From: Alphaproteobacteria bacterium
GTDB lineage: Bacteria > Pseudomonadota > Alphaproteobacteria > Ferrovibrionales > Ferrovibrionaceae
Length of the DNA: 64,000 nucleotides
Direction: 5' to 3'
Assembly (NCBI GenBank): GCA_026126215.1
Contig: JAHCJQ010000004.1
Span: forward strand, 1-64,000
Shown piece by piece: positions 26,676 through 36,477 of this stretch. Made by a program: the position numbers and the translations under genes. Each line of letters opens with the position of its first letter. Position 1 is the stretch's first letter. The notes below the pieces were generated by a model. That model searched no databases and was not told the origin of the DNA. It saw nothing but the letters and a program-made list of their open reading frames with translations.

Positions 26676-27382
26676 TGGGCGAACCCATGCTTCAGGTGCG
26701 CGACCTGCACGCCTACTATGGCAAGAGCCATATCCTGCAGGGCGTCACTTTCGATGTGGGAGAGGGGGAGATCGTCTCCCTGCTGGGCCGCAACGGCGTC
26801 GGCCGCTCCACCACGATCAAGGCGATCATGGGCGACGTGCCGCCCAGCGGCTCGATCCGCTTCAAGGGTCGCGAGATCGTCGGCTTGAAGCCGCACCAGG
26901 TGGCGCGCCTCGGCCTCGGCTACGTGCCGGAGAACCGAGACATCTTTCCCGGCCTCACGGTGCGCCAGAACCTCCTCCTCGGGCAGAAATCGACCCGCCA
27001 CAAGGGACGTTGGAGTGTCGAGGACCTGTTCGAGGTCTTTCCGCGCCTGAAGGAGCGGGCGGACACGCCAGGCGGCGTGCTCTCCGGCGGCGAGCAGCAG
27101 ATGCTGACCATCTGCCGCACGCTGATGGGCGATCCGGACCTCATCATGATCGACGAGCCCACGGAGGGGCTGTCGCCGATGATGGTGGAGCTGGTAGGCA
27201 AGCTGCTGGCGGAGATCGCCGAGCGGGGTGTCTCCATCCTGCTGGTGGAACAGAAGCTCACCATTGCGCTGCGCATCAGCCACCGACTTTACGTGATGGG
27301 ACACGGCCATATCGTGTTCGAGGGTACGCCGGCCGCGCTCAATGCCGATGCCGCCGTCCGCAAGGAGTGGCTCGAGGTCTGA
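26675..27382 (+). CDS. Branched-chain amino-acid-type ABC ATPase (LivF type), Walker A Lys replaced
   Basis: 235 residues from ATG 26675, sharing TGATG with the LivG-type stop. LSGGEQQM and Walker B (LIMIDEPTEGLSP) are canonical, and LLVEQKLTI replaces the switch His as in LivF. Walker A reads GRNGVGRSTT: the catalytic lysine is Arg (codon CGC at 26805-26807 region). I recall Arg variants in some LivF groups, so this may be a subfamily trait rather than damage. Hydrolysis would then rest on the LivG-type partner. Confidence 0.9.
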   Translation: MGEPMLQVRDLHAYYGKSHILQGVTFDVGEGEIVSLLGRNGVGRSTTIKAIMGDVPPSGSIRFKGREIVGLKPHQVARLGLGYVPENRDIFPGLTVRQNLLLGQKSTRHKGRWSVEDLFEVFPRLKERADTPGGVLSGGEQQMLTICRTLMGDPDLIMIDEPTEGLSPMMVELVGKLLAEIAERGVSILLVEQKLTIALRISHRLYVMGHGHIVFEGTPAALNADAAVRKEWLEV

Positions 27383-27465
27383 ATTGGCAACCGCTTGCAG
27401 GTGTTTAGGACTAAGGTAAAATAATACCGTTTTCTAAATCCCCTTATTCATGGCCGGATTTGCCG

Positions 27466-27493
27466 TTGACAGGGGTGGTTCTTCTGTTATTTT
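27466..27493 (+). promoter_or_regulatory. Candidate sigma70 promoter for rplM-rpsI
   Basis: TTGACA at 27466-27471, a 16-base spacer and TATTTT at 27488-27493, placing transcription start about 50 bases before the rplM ATG at 27549. It lies in an AT-rich stretch after the transporter operon. Confidence 0.6.
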
Positions 27494-27548
27494 CCGCGCC
27501 TCTGTCGGGCCGGCTCCAGCCGGCGCGCGTTCCATGCACGGACTGGAC

Positions 27549-28016
27549 ATGAAGACCTTCAACCTCAAGCCTGCCGAGGTGACGAAGAAGTGGGTGGTGG
27601 TGGATGCCGAGGGGATGATCCTTGGCCGGCTCGCCGCCTTCGTCGCCACCAGGCTGCGCGGCAAGCACCTGCCGACCTATACGCCGCATGTGGATTGCGG
27701 CGATAACGTCATCGTCGTCAATGCCGCCAAGGTGCAACTCACCGGCCGCAAGCGGGAGCAGGAAAGCTTTTACTGGCATACCGGCCACCCCGGCGGCATC
27801 AAAGGCCGGACCTTCGGCCAGATCCTCGACGGGCGCTTTCCGGAACGGCTGGTCGAGAAGGCAGTCGAGCGCATGCTGCCCAAGGACAGCCCGCTGGCCC
27901 GCCAGCAGATGAAGAACCTGCGGGTCTATCCGGGCGCCGAGCATCCGCACGAGGCGCAGCAGCCGGCGAAACTCGATCTCGCCGCGCGGAATCGCAAGAA
28001 CAAGAGGAGCGCGTAA
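27549..28016 (+). CDS. rplM: 50S ribosomal protein L13
   Basis: 155 residues from ATG 27549; the frame extends upstream but family members begin MKTFxxKPAEVxKKWxxVDAEG, which is exactly what follows this [38 protein letters not shown] and the C-terminal [13 protein letters not shown] are conserved. Part of the large ribosomal subunit. It precedes rpsI by 2 bases, the widespread rplM-rpsI pair. Confidence 0.97.
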   Translation: MKTFNLKPAEVTKKWVVVDAEGMILGRLAAFVATRLRGKHLPTYTPHVDCGDNVIVVNAAKVQLTGRKREQESFYWHTGHPGGIKGRTFGQILDGRFPERLVEKAVERMLPKDSPLARQQMKNLRVYPGAEHPHEAQQPAKLDLAARNRKNKRSA

Positions 28017-28018
28017 CG

Positions 28019-28486
28019 ATGGCCAAGACTTTGGCTGATCTCAAGGCTGTGACACAGGCCGCGAGCGACGCGACCGAGGCGCAGCCCAAGATCGACAAGT
28101 TCGGGCGCGCCTACGCGACCGGCAAGCGCAAGAACGCCATCGCCCGCGTCTGGATCAAGCCCGGCAAGGGCGACTTCGTGGTCAACGACAAGAAGAGCGA
28201 CGCGTATTTCGCGCGGCCCGTGCTGCGGATGCTCATCCAGCAGCCCTTCCTCGTCGCCGACCGGGTCGGCCAGTTCGATGTCTGGTGCACGGTGTCGGGC
28301 GGCGGCCTTTCGGGCCAGGCGGGCGCTGTGCGCCATGGCGTCTCCAAGGCGCTCACCTATTACGAACCCGCCCTGCGGGCGATCCTGAAGGCTGGCGGCT
28401 TCATGACGCGCGATTCGCGAGTGGTCGAGCGAAAGAAGTACGGCCGTGCCGGCGCCCGCCGCAGCTTCCAGTTCTCCAAGCGTTAA
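28019..28486 (+). CDS. rpsI: 30S ribosomal protein S9
   Basis: 155 residues with the alphaproteobacterial N-terminal extension of about 30 residues before [38 protein letters not shown] and the basic end [17 protein letters not shown], whose tail reaches the P site, are intact. Co-transcribed with rplM and followed by a strong terminator. Confidence 0.97.
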   Translation: MAKTLADLKAVTQAASDATEAQPKIDKFGRAYATGKRKNAIARVWIKPGKGDFVVNDKKSDAYFARPVLRMLIQQPFLVADRVGQFDVWCTVSGGGLSGQAGAVRHGVSKALTYYEPALRAILKAGGFMTRDSRVVERKKYGRAGARRSFQFSKR

Positions 28487-28510
28487 TCCGCGGGAGAATA
28501 TCGGTCTCGG

Positions 28511-28541
28511 GAAGGGCGCCCAGCGGGCGCCCTTCTTTTTT
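28511..28541 (+). terminator. Rho-independent terminator after rpsI
   Basis: A perfect 11-bp stem (28511-28521 with 28525-28535), loop AGC, followed directly by six T residues. It closes the ribosomal protein operon. Confidence 0.92.
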
Positions 28542-28607
28542 GTCCGGCCGGCTGCGGCCGGCCGGTGTTTCCTGTAAAGTTGAACGATCCTTGCGAGGAG
28601 ATGTGCG

Positions 28608-29660
28608 ATGACGAACGAGGCGAAGAAAGTCCGGGTCGCGATTCTTGGCGCCAGCGGCTATACCGGCGCCGAACTGCTGCGGCTTCTGCTGCGCCATCCG
28701 ATGGTGCGCATCGTGGCGCTTTCCGCCGACCGTCGCGCGGGCGAGAGCATCGAATCGGTCTTCCCGCATCTGGGCGGTTTCGGCCTGCCGCAGCTTGTTA
28801 CCCACGACCAGGTAGACTGGAGCGGCGTCGACGTCGTCTTCTGCGGCCTTCCGCATGGCACCACGCAGGAGATCATCGCCAGGCTGCCCCGGCATTTGAA
28901 GATCATCGACCTTTCGGCCGATTTCCGGCTGACCGACCTCGATTCCTATAACAAGTGGTACGGCCATCCGCACCGGGCGCCGGAACTGCAGAAGGAAGCG
29001 GTCTATGGCCTGACCGAGTTCAAGCGGGCGGAGGTGCGGGAAGCGCGCCTCGTGGCCAACCCCGGCTGCTATCCGACCTCGGCGCAGTTGCCGCTGGTGC
29101 CGCTGCTGAAGAACGGGCTGATCGAGGAAGAGGCGATCATCATCGATGCCAAGTCCGGCGTCTCCGGCGCCGGCCGCGCGGCGAAAGAGAGCAGCCTCTA
29201 TACCGAGGTGACGGAAGGCATCCATCCCTACAGCATCGCCTCGCACCGGCACGGTCCGGAAATCGAGCAGGAACTCTCCGCCGCCGTCGGTCGGGACGTG
29301 CAGGTGAACTTTACTGCCCACCTGATGCCGATGAGCCGTGGAATTCTCTCCACCATCTACGTGAAGATGAGCAACGGTCATACCGTCGAGGACCTGCGCG
29401 CGGCCCTTAACCGGCAGTTCCATGACGAGACCTTCGTGCGCGTGCTGCCGCAGGGCCAGGCGCCGGCCACGCGTCATGTGCGTGGGTCGAACAACTGCCT
29501 GATCGGCGTCTTCGCCGACCGGTTGCCGGGCCGGGCCATCGTCTTTTCCGTGATCGACAATCTTGTCAAGGGCGCGTCCGGCCAGGCGGTGCAGAACATG
29601 AACGTGATGCTTGGTCTGCCGGAAGCGACCGGGCTGGAGCAGGCGGCGCTCTTCCCCTGA
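28608..29660 (+). CDS. argC: N-acetyl-gamma-glutamyl-phosphate reductase
   Basis: 350 residues, the long form of ArgC. The cofactor motif is ILGASGYTGAELLRLLLRHP and the catalytic Cys lies in VANPGCYPTSAQLPL. It reduces N-acetylglutamyl phosphate to the semialdehyde in arginine biosynthesis, in the cytoplasm. GAGGAG at 28595-28600 supports the start. It follows rpsI after a terminator, an arrangement also found in other alphaproteobacteria, and probably has its own promoter in 28542-28607. Confidence 0.95.
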   Translation: MTNEAKKVRVAILGASGYTGAELLRLLLRHPMVRIVALSADRRAGESIESVFPHLGGFGLPQLVTHDQVDWSGVDVVFCGLPHGTTQEIIARLPRHLKIIDLSADFRLTDLDSYNKWYGHPHRAPELQKEAVYGLTEFKRAEVREARLVANPGCYPTSAQLPLVPLLKNGLIEEEAIIIDAKSGVSGAGRAAKESSLYTEVTEGIHPYSIASHRHGPEIEQELSAAVGRDVQVNFTAHLMPMSRGILSTIYVKMSNGHTVEDLRAALNRQFHDETFVRVLPQGQAPATRHVRGSNNCLIGVFADRLPGRAIVFSVIDNLVKGASGQAVQNMNVMLGLPEATGLEQAALFP

Positions 29661-29675
29661 TCGGGGAGGGAGGGT

Positions 29676-31370
29676 TCAGGCCCAGGTCTCGGCGTAACCC
29701 TGGCGGTGCGCGTTGCGCGCCGCCGGGCGGCCGCTTTTTGCCTGGCTCGCGCTGTCCAGGCCATGTTCCGTCGAGGGGCGCCCGAACAGGTAGCCCTGGC
29801 CGAAATCGATGCCGAGTTCGAGCAGGCGTTCGGCCTGGACGTTCTGCTCGATCATCTCGGCGATGGTGCCGATCGAGAGATCGCGGCAGAGACCGGAGAT
29901 CGCCTTGAGGATCGCCTGTTCGCGGCGGCCTTCGCTGATGCGATGGATATAGTTGCCGTCGATCTTGACGAACTCGACCGAGAGCGCCTGCAGGTACTGG
30001 AATGATGCGGCGCCGGCGCCGAAATCGTCGAGGCAGATGCGATGCCCGTCGGCGCGGAACTGTTGCAGGATGCGCTCCGCCGCTTCGAGATCGCGGATCT
30101 GCATTGATTCCGTAATCTCCAGCAACAGGTTGCGCCGGAGCCGGCCGAGCGGGGCCATCATCTTCCGGAAGCTGCCGATGAAGATGTCGCTTTCCAGCGA
30201 GGCGGCCGAGATATTGACGGCGATCTGCACCGGCGCGTTGCGCGCCTCCGCATTCTGGATCAGCTCCACCACCCGGCGGCAGACCATCAGATCGAAATCC
30301 TGCACCATGCCGATCAGTTCGGCGAAGCCCACGACTTCGGCCGGCGACTGCCCGCCGGCGGGCCGGGCAAGGGCTTCGTAGTGATGCACCTTGCGGCTGG
30401 AAAGCATCACGATCGGCTGCAGCGCGATCTTGAGATCGGGGCTTTGCACGGTTTCGCGCAAGCGAGTGACGCGGGTGACCGTCTCCGCCATCATGCTCTG
30501 CATGCCATCGGCAAGCGAGGCGATGCGGAAATCTTCCGGCGCGCATTCGCTGAAGCGCTTGATCGTGTAGATGAGGACCTTGGCGGCATCGTCGTTGGAA
30601 AGCTGCCGCGATGGGACCTCGACGGTCGCGTGCGACACCTCGAAACCTTCGTGCGCCGGGTCCTTTGCGCGGCTGATCTCGCTGACGTCGAGCCGGATGT
30701 CCTCGGCCCTGACTTCGGGGCGATGCAGCACGCCGAAACGGTCCTCGCCGAGCCGCCCGGCGGTCGCGCCGTCGATGGACTGGGCGCGCAGCAATCCCGC
30801 GATCTCGTTGAGGGCCATGGCGGCATTGCCATTGCCCATGCGCAGGCGGGCCTGTTCGAGGTTGGCGAAGGTAATGAAGGTGAGCTTGCTGTCGCCGCCC
30901 GTCTTGTGCATCACCGTGGCGTTCTGCGCCACGGCGGCGGAGAAGGCATCGGCATTGAGCAGGCCGGTCGCCGGGTCACGCTGGTCGATGAGCTGCCGCG
31001 CGGTCGGCCAGACTGCGGCGCGGGAAAGGGTGAGGTAGTAGCAGCGATGGCCCTGGTCCATGCGATAGCCGGCAAGAACCAGCGGTTGCGCGCCTTCGCC
31101 CTGGACCTGGATCAGCACGGGATTCATGCGCGCGGCATCGGCGAGCTTGGTCAGCGCCGCCGTGACCATGACCTGATCCACGCGCGCTATCCAGTCGGTG
31201 AGCTGGGTGCCCAGGATCCGGCCGGGCGGGGCGCCAAGCAGGCTCTGCGTCGCGCCCGAGACATACTGCACGCGCCAGTCCTCGCCGACCTCGATGAGAA
31301 CGTCGGCGTTCACGAAGGAGAAGGCCAGCAGTCTTTCCTTGATGGTCGGTTGGTTGAGGAGGCCCGACAT
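29676..31370 (-). CDS. EAL-domain cyclic-di-GMP phosphodiesterase with degenerate GGDEF
   Basis: 564 residues. An N-terminal PAS-like region (about 15-120), a central GGDEF-like region that has lost its GG[D/E]EF motif, and a C-terminal EAL domain (about 315-550). EAL residues are in place: Glu in HYEALARP, Asn in VNISAASL, Glu in LEITES, the Asp pair in CLDDFGAG, Lys in VKIDGNYI and Glu in IAEMIEQ. It should therefore hydrolyse c-di-GMP. No membrane segments or signal peptide. Unusually, the EAL box reads EALAR. It ends 15 bases from convergent argC. Confidence 0.88.
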   Translation of the reverse strand: MSGLLNQPTIKERLLAFSFVNADVLIEVGEDWRVQYVSGATQSLLGAPPGRILGTQLTDWIARVDQVMVTAALTKLADAARMNPVLIQVQGEGAQPLVLAGYRMDQGHRCYYLTLSRAAVWPTARQLIDQRDPATGLLNADAFSAAVAQNATVMHKTGGDSKLTFITFANLEQARLRMGNGNAAMALNEIAGLLRAQSIDGATAGRLGEDRFGVLHRPEVRAEDIRLDVSEISRAKDPAHEGFEVSHATVEVPSRQLSNDDAAKVLIYTIKRFSECAPEDFRIASLADGMQSMMAETVTRVTRLRETVQSPDLKIALQPIVMLSSRKVHHYEALARPAGGQSPAEVVGFAELIGMVQDFDLMVCRRVVELIQNAEARNAPVQIAVNISAASLESDIFIGSFRKMMAPLGRLRRNLLLEITESMQIRDLEAAERILQQFRADGHRICLDDFGAGAASFQYLQALSVEFVKIDGNYIHRISEGRREQAILKAISGLCRDLSIGTIAEMIEQNVQAERLLELGIDFGQGYLFGRPSTEHGLDSASQAKSGRPAARNAHRQGYAETWA

Positions 31371-31476
31371 GTCCGCCTGTTTCCCACAAGGGCTGCGCCG
31401 CAGGTTCTGCGCGAAGCGCGCCGAACCACCTTGGACATTATCCCTGCGGTCGTAAACAAATGCCTAACTTCTCAAC

Positions 31477-32703
31477 TCAAGGTCGGGTTGCCGGTCCGGC
31501 ACGCCAGCGTGTCCAGACATGGCAAAGAAGGCCGAGCGACATGAAGCCAAAGAGCATGGCGGCGACGGGCCAGAGGCTGTTGTCCTGCAACCTGCTGACG
31601 ATCTGCGTTGCGATTCCGCCCGCGGTCATTTGCAGGAAGCCGACCAGCCCGGAGGCGGCCCCGGCGAGCCGGGGCTGTGTGCTGATGGCCGCGGCAGTGC
31701 CGGAAGGCTGGCAGAGGCCATTGCCGAGTGCGATTCCTGTCATCGGCAGGAAGAGGGCGATCAGGCTCGGGCCTGACACTGCCGCCGCCAGCAGCATGGC
31801 CAGCGCGGAGGGCACGCCGATCCCCAGTCCGATCCAGATCAGCCGATCGATGCCGATGCGAACCGAGAGGCGGCCGGTCAGGAAGCTGCCAACCATGTAG
31901 GAGCCGGCGACCGAGGTAAAGCAGAGCGCAAAAGTCAGAGGGCTGAGTTCGAGTACAGTGATGGTGACGTAGGGCGCGCCGCCGAGGAAAGTGAAGAAGG
32001 CGGCCGAGGTGGTCGTCACCATGCTCGTGTAGCCGACAAAGGCGCGGGAGCGGAACAGCGCGCGGTGCGACTGGACGAGGCCGGGGAGCGAGATCTCCGT
32101 CACGGGATGACGATTGGTCTCGTGCGCTGCGCGAAGGCACCAGACAAAGACGCAGGCGGTGAAGACCAGCATGGCGATGAAGCAGGCGCGCCAGCCGAAC
32201 CATTCGTCGAGCAGCCCGCCGATGGACGGCGCCACGGCCGGCACCACCACCATCGCCATGGTGACATAACCCAGCATCGAGGCGGACTGGTCGCGGCCGA
32301 AGCTGTCGCGGACCATGGCACGACCGAGGACCGTGCCGGCGCAGAGGCCGAGCCCCTGCAGGACGCGGCCAGCATTGAGCAGCTCGGCGCTTGGCGCGAA
32401 CACGCAGAGCGCGCTTGCTGCCAGCGCCAGCACGAGGCCGAAGAGCAGCGGCGGGCGCCGCCCGAACCGATCCGACAGGGGACCATAGACGAGCTGGCCC
32501 GTGGCAAGCCCGGCAAGAAACAGGGTCAGCGTGAGCTGTGCCGTCGCGAGATCGGTGCCGAAATAGCCGACGATGCCTGGGATCGAGGGAATGAACGAGT
32601 TCATGGCGAATGGCGCCAGGGCCGTCATCGCGACCAGCAGGAAGAGGGGGGGCTTGGCTATCCGGGAAGCAGGGCCGGACTGGCCCTCGGCGGGTGACGA
32701 CAT
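31477..32703 (-). CDS. Bcr/CflA-family MFS drug exporter
   Basis: 408 residues from ATG 32703 (an in-frame ATG at 32754 also exists; neither has a clear ribosome site). Twelve membrane helices; FAMNSFIPSIPGIVGYFGTD, the motif GPLSDRFGRRPPLLFG and VLQGLGLCAGTVLGRAMVRD are typical of the Bcr/CflA 12-helix drug:proton antiporters. Located in the inner membrane; substrate unknown. It is divergent from the carbonic anhydrase gene across 216 bases in which I see no clear site. Confidence 0.87.
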   Translation of the reverse strand: MSSPAEGQSGPASRIAKPPLFLLVAMTALAPFAMNSFIPSIPGIVGYFGTDLATAQLTLTLFLAGLATGQLVYGPLSDRFGRRPPLLFGLVLALAASALCVFAPSAELLNAGRVLQGLGLCAGTVLGRAMVRDSFGRDQSASMLGYVTMAMVVVPAVAPSIGGLLDEWFGWRACFIAMLVFTACVFVWCLRAAHETNRHPVTEISLPGLVQSHRALFRSRAFVGYTSMVTTTSAAFFTFLGGAPYVTITVLELSPLTFALCFTSVAGSYMVGSFLTGRLSVRIGIDRLIWIGLGIGVPSALAMLLAAAVSGPSLIALFLPMTGIALGNGLCQPSGTAAAISTQPRLAGAASGLVGFLQMTAGGIATQIVSRLQDNSLWPVAAMLFGFMSLGLLCHVWTRWRAGPATRP

Positions 32704-32919
32704 GTCGCGATATTGGCACACGGCGCCTGCTTCGCGTAATGCGTGAACATGCATGGCAGGACTGCTGCCGGCCTTGCCGCGCCGCGCAGTCTTGCGAACT
32801 CGTCCCGTTCATACCATGTTCTGACGGACAGAAGATTCCGCTCGTTCAAAGCTCCCGGTGGGAGATGGCCGGGGCGAGGGAGGAGCGGAGCAGGTGTATC
32901 TCGAAGATGGAGCAAAATC

Positions 32920-33462
32920 TTGGGCGGAACGCTGCTCTCGTATCGCGGAATGCGTCCGGTGTTGGGCCAGCGTGTCTTCGTCGCCGATGGGGCACGCATC
33001 ATCGGCGATGTCGAGATCGGTGCCGAGGCCGGCATCTGGTTCAACTGTGTGCTGCGCGGCGATGTCAATTATATCCGCGTAGGACCGCGCACCAACATCC
33101 AGGACGGCACCATCGTACATGTCAACCGCCGCCTCTATCCGTGCCTGATCGGTGCCGACATTACCATCGGTCACAAGGCGCTGATCCATGCCTGCACGCT
33201 GATGGATGGCTGCTTCATCGGCATGGGGGCGACGGTGATGGACGGCGCGGTGGTCGAAAGCGGCGCCATGGTGGCGGCCGGCGCCCTCGTGCCTCCGGGC
33301 AAGTGCGTGCCGGCCGGCGAGGTCTGGGCCGGATCGCCGGCCCGGCGCATGCGGGATGTGACGGATGCCGATCGGACCGTCTTTGCCGAGACGGCGCGGC
33401 ACTACGTGGCGCTGGCGGCGAGCTACCTCGACGCAGGCAGCGAAATCAGCTTCGCACCTTGA
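32920..33462 (+). CDS. Gamma-class carbonic anhydrase family protein (left-handed beta helix)
   Basis: 180 residues from TTG 32920, preferred because GGAG lies at 32909-32912 and because MGGTLLSYRG aligns with the N-terminus of the family; ATG 32950 is the alternative. Hexapeptide repeats (VIGDVEIGAEAGIWFNCVLRGDVNYIRVG and onwards) form the beta helix. The three zinc-ligand histidines are the one in IVHVN and the two in GHKALIHAC. Members are carbonic anhydrases or uncharacterised (YrdA/PaaY-like). Its last 17 bases overlap the convergent phaC gene. Confidence 0.85.
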   Translation: MGGTLLSYRGMRPVLGQRVFVADGARIIGDVEIGAEAGIWFNCVLRGDVNYIRVGPRTNIQDGTIVHVNRRLYPCLIGADITIGHKALIHACTLMDGCFIGMGATVMDGAVVESGAMVAAGALVPPGKCVPAGEVWAGSPARRMRDVTDADRTVFAETARHYVALAASYLDAGSEISFAP

Positions 33463-35239
33463 CGTAGGAGCCGGGTGCGTCCTCGATCACCTTGAGCTTG
33501 CCATCGCCCGGGCGCCGCGCGGGCACTTTCGGCCCGGAATGCCTGGACAGCCAGCCGTCCCAGTCTTCCCACCAAGAGCCCGGCACCTCGCGCGCGCCGG
33601 CGAACCATTCCTCGGGGGTCGGCGGATACTTCTTCGTTTCGCCGATCCAGTGCTGATACTTGCGCGCCGCCGGCGGATTGATCACGCCGGCGATATGGCC
33701 CGAGCCGGCAAGCATGAGACGCACCGGGCCGCTATAGAGATGCACCGCCTTGTATACCGAGCGGAAGGGAGCGATATGGTCTTCCTTCGAGCATTGCAGA
33801 TAGACCGGGATGCGGATCCTGGTCAGGTCGATCGGCACACCCCGGATCTCGATGCCGCCGGGCCGGGAAAGGCGGTTCTCCTGATACATCTTGCGCAGAT
33901 AGAAGCTGTGCATCTTGCCCGGCATCCGCGTCGCGTCGGCATTCCAGTAGAGAAGGTCGAAGGGGAAGGGTTCCTTGCCGAGCAGGTAGTTGTTGACGAC
34001 GAAAGACCAGATCAGGTCGTTGGCGCGCAGCATGTTGAAGGTCGTCGCCATTTCGGAGCCGTCGAGGTAGCCGCGCTCGGCCATGCGGCCCTCGATGTAC
34101 TGTAGCTGCTCCTCGTCGATGAAGACCTGCAATTCGCCGGCCTCGGAAAAGTCCACCTGCGCGGCGAAGAACGTCACCGCCTTGACGCGGCTGTCGCCCC
34201 TGGCCGCCATGTAGGCAAGCGCCGTGGCGGTCAGGGTTCCGCCGATGCAGTAGCCGATCATGGTGACTTCTTTTTCACCGGTCGCCTTCTCGACCGCGTC
34301 GATGGCATCGAAGATGCCCTCGAACATATAGTCGTCGAAGCCCTTGTCGGCGTGACGCTCGTCCGGATTGACCCAGGAGACGACGAAGACGGTGTAGCCC
34401 TTCGCCACGGCCCACTTTATGAAGGAATTTTCCGCCTTGAGATCGAGGATGTAGAACTTGTTGATCCAGGGCGGAACGATCAGCAGCGGGCGCTTGTAGA
34501 CCTGTTCGGTGGTCGGTTCGTACTGAATGAGCTGGATCAGTTCGTTCTGGTAGACCACCTTGCCCGGCGTCACCGCCACGTTGACGCCGAGCTGGAATGC
34601 CTCCATGTCGGTCATCTTGATGGCGAGCTGTCCCTTGCCGCGCTCCAGGTCCTTGAGCATGTTTTCCAGGCCCTTGACCAGGTTCTCGCCGTTCGACTCC
34701 ACCGTCGCGCGCAGGACTTCGGGATTGGTCAGGATGAAGTTGGAGGGCGCCATCGCGTCGACGAACTGACGCGTGTAGAAATCCACCTTCTTGGCGGTCT
34801 TGTTGTCGAGGCCATCCACTTTGCGAACGGTGTCCTGCAGCCAGCGCGCGGTCAGCAGGTAGGACTGCTTGATGAAGTTGAAGACATGGTTTTCGTCCCA
34901 GGCGGCGTCCTTGAAGCGCCGGTCCGTCTTCTCCGCCTGGACCAGGGGTTTCTCTTCCTGGCCAAGGAAACGGGCGGTCGTGTTCTGGAGCAGGTTGAGG
35001 TAGTTCTGCCAGAGTTCCACCTGCGCCGCGACGAGCTGGCGGGGGTCGGACATCATCTTGGACGTCATTTCGAGGAATGCCGCGCCGACATTGAGCGGAT
35101 CGACCGGCTGGCCCTGCTCCTGCTGGCGGCCCAGAAAGTCGCTGACCAGTTTCTGGCTCTGGGTTGCGATGGTCACCAGGTTCTTCGCGAACTCCTGCGG
35201 ATCCGGTAACTTGATCTCATCGCCCGGTTTCTTTTCCAT
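33446..35239 (-). CDS. phaC: Class I polyhydroxyalkanoate synthase
   Basis: 597 residues from ATG 35239, where AAGGA lies upstream. The lipase-like box is GYCIGG, with Cys as nucleophile; the Asp and His of the triad are in KEDHIAPFRSVY and GSGHIAGVINPP. The N-terminal domain (about 1-200, FLGRQQEQGQPVDPLN) is that of class I enzymes, which polymerise short-chain 3-hydroxyacyl-CoA on cytoplasmic granules. No phaA, phaB, phasin or phaR gene is adjacent. It is divergent from the OmpA lipoprotein gene. Confidence 0.95.
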   Translation of the reverse strand: MEKKPGDEIKLPDPQEFAKNLVTIATQSQKLVSDFLGRQQEQGQPVDPLNVGAAFLEMTSKMMSDPRQLVAAQVELWQNYLNLLQNTTARFLGQEEKPLVQAEKTDRRFKDAAWDENHVFNFIKQSYLLTARWLQDTVRKVDGLDNKTAKKVDFYTRQFVDAMAPSNFILTNPEVLRATVESNGENLVKGLENMLKDLERGKGQLAIKMTDMEAFQLGVNVAVTPGKVVYQNELIQLIQYEPTTEQVYKRPLLIVPPWINKFYILDLKAENSFIKWAVAKGYTVFVVSWVNPDERHADKGFDDYMFEGIFDAIDAVEKATGEKEVTMIGYCIGGTLTATALAYMAARGDSRVKAVTFFAAQVDFSEAGELQVFIDEEQLQYIEGRMAERGYLDGSEMATTFNMLRANDLIWSFVVNNYLLGKEPFPFDLLYWNADATRMPGKMHSFYLRKMYQENRLSRPGGIEIRGVPIDLTRIRIPVYLQCSKEDHIAPFRSVYKAVHLYSGPVRLMLAGSGHIAGVINPPAARKYQHWIGETKKYPPTPEEWFAGAREVPGSWWEDWDGWLSRHSGPKVPARRPGDGKLKVIEDAPGSYVKVRS

Positions 35240-35423
35240 CCGGCAGATCCTTATACCTACACGCGAATTTTGTTGTCGGGCCGGCAAGGCTGGGTTATCA
35301 AGCCTAGCAATCTGGACGCTTTCTCCCTTGCCCGCCCTATACCATATTTAGGGCGCCGAGGGGAATTCGCAGGGCCCCTCGCGCGGGTCCGGTTTGGTTC
35401 GCGGCGGCCGCTGGGGAGGCTAC

Positions 35424-36371
35424 ATGCGGAAGTCGATATCTGTTCGCATTTCCGATCGCACCCGACGCGGCAGTTTCGCCCTGCTCCTGCTGTTTGGCGG
35501 GCTGGGCGGCCTGGCTGGCTGTGCCTGGTTCGAGGATGACGAGCTATCGCCGACGGCCTCCGGCGCCAGCGCCGAAGCGCGCGGCGCGGCCGAGCGGGCA
35601 TCGCAGTCCGGCGCGCCAAATCTCGGTTCGGTGCCGGCGCGGCCGACGCCGAGCAGCGTTTCCGACCGGCAGGCACTGCAGCGCGGCCTGCAGGCGGACC
35701 GGGAGGCTGCCCGATACACCGACGATACCTTGCGAGGACGCGAGGCCGCCGGACCGCCGCCCGCGCCCGCTTCCGAGGCTGCCTATCCGCCCCCGGGGCC
35801 GCAGGCCGGCCCGCCGCCGCCCGCGACCCCGCCCGCCGCGGCACCCTATCCGCAGCCGCCCGCTTCGGCGGGCTTCCAGGGCCAGGAGACGGTGGAGCAG
35901 GTCTATGCGCGCCAGATCCGGCAATCCTCGGCCACTTCGATCAGCCAGGAAGGGGGCGGCGCGGGAACCCAGGCCGCCATGCCGACGCCGCCGCGCTTCG
36001 AGGGGCTGCCGGCGCAACGCATGCACGTCGCGACCATCGTCTATGGCAACGCCTCCTACGCGCTCTCGGCCAGCGACCGGCAGATCATTGCCGCGGTTGC
36101 TGCCGAACAGCGGCGCGCTGGCGGAAGCGTCCGGGTCATCGGCCATGCCTCCAGCCGCACCCGCGACATGTTGGTCGGGCGGCACCAGCTCACCAACTAC
36201 GAACTTTCGATGCGCCGCGCCCAGGCGGTCGCCAACGCCCTGGTCCGCCAGGGCGTGCCGGAGGCCAATGTCTTCTTCGAGGGACGGGGCGATTCCGAAC
36301 CGGTCTTCCATGAATCGATGCCGATGGCGGAAGCCTACAACCGGCGCACGGAAATATTCTTGGAGCGCTGA
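35424..36371 (+). CDS. OmpA-family lipoprotein
   Basis: 315 residues from ATG 35424, with GGGGAGG at 35413-35419. The lipoprotein signal FALLLLFGGLGGLAGC ends in lipobox LAGC. A long Pro/Ala-rich linker (about 35-175) would span the periplasm. The C-terminal OmpA domain (about 215-315) has RVIGHASSRTRD and NYELSMRRAQAVANALVRQGV and should bind peptidoglycan. It probably tethers the outer membrane to the wall. It is not next to the tol-pal genes, so it is not Pal itself. Confidence 0.88.
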   Translation: MRKSISVRISDRTRRGSFALLLLFGGLGGLAGCAWFEDDELSPTASGASAEARGAAERASQSGAPNLGSVPARPTPSSVSDRQALQRGLQADREAARYTDDTLRGREAAGPPPAPASEAAYPPPGPQAGPPPPATPPAAAPYPQPPASAGFQGQETVEQVYARQIRQSSATSISQEGGGAGTQAAMPTPPRFEGLPAQRMHVATIVYGNASYALSASDRQIIAAVAAEQRRAGGSVRVIGHASSRTRDMLVGRHQLTNYELSMRRAQAVANALVRQGVPEANVFFEGRGDSEPVFHESMPMAEAYNRRTEIFLER

Positions 36372-36477
36372 CATCTGTTAAGGTAAAGGATGCTACCTTC
36401 GCCCGCCCGGGCCCCGGTCCGGCAGGTCGCGTCGGCCGTCCGCCGGAGGCCCGGCTTCCGTCCGGCGACCACCACTC

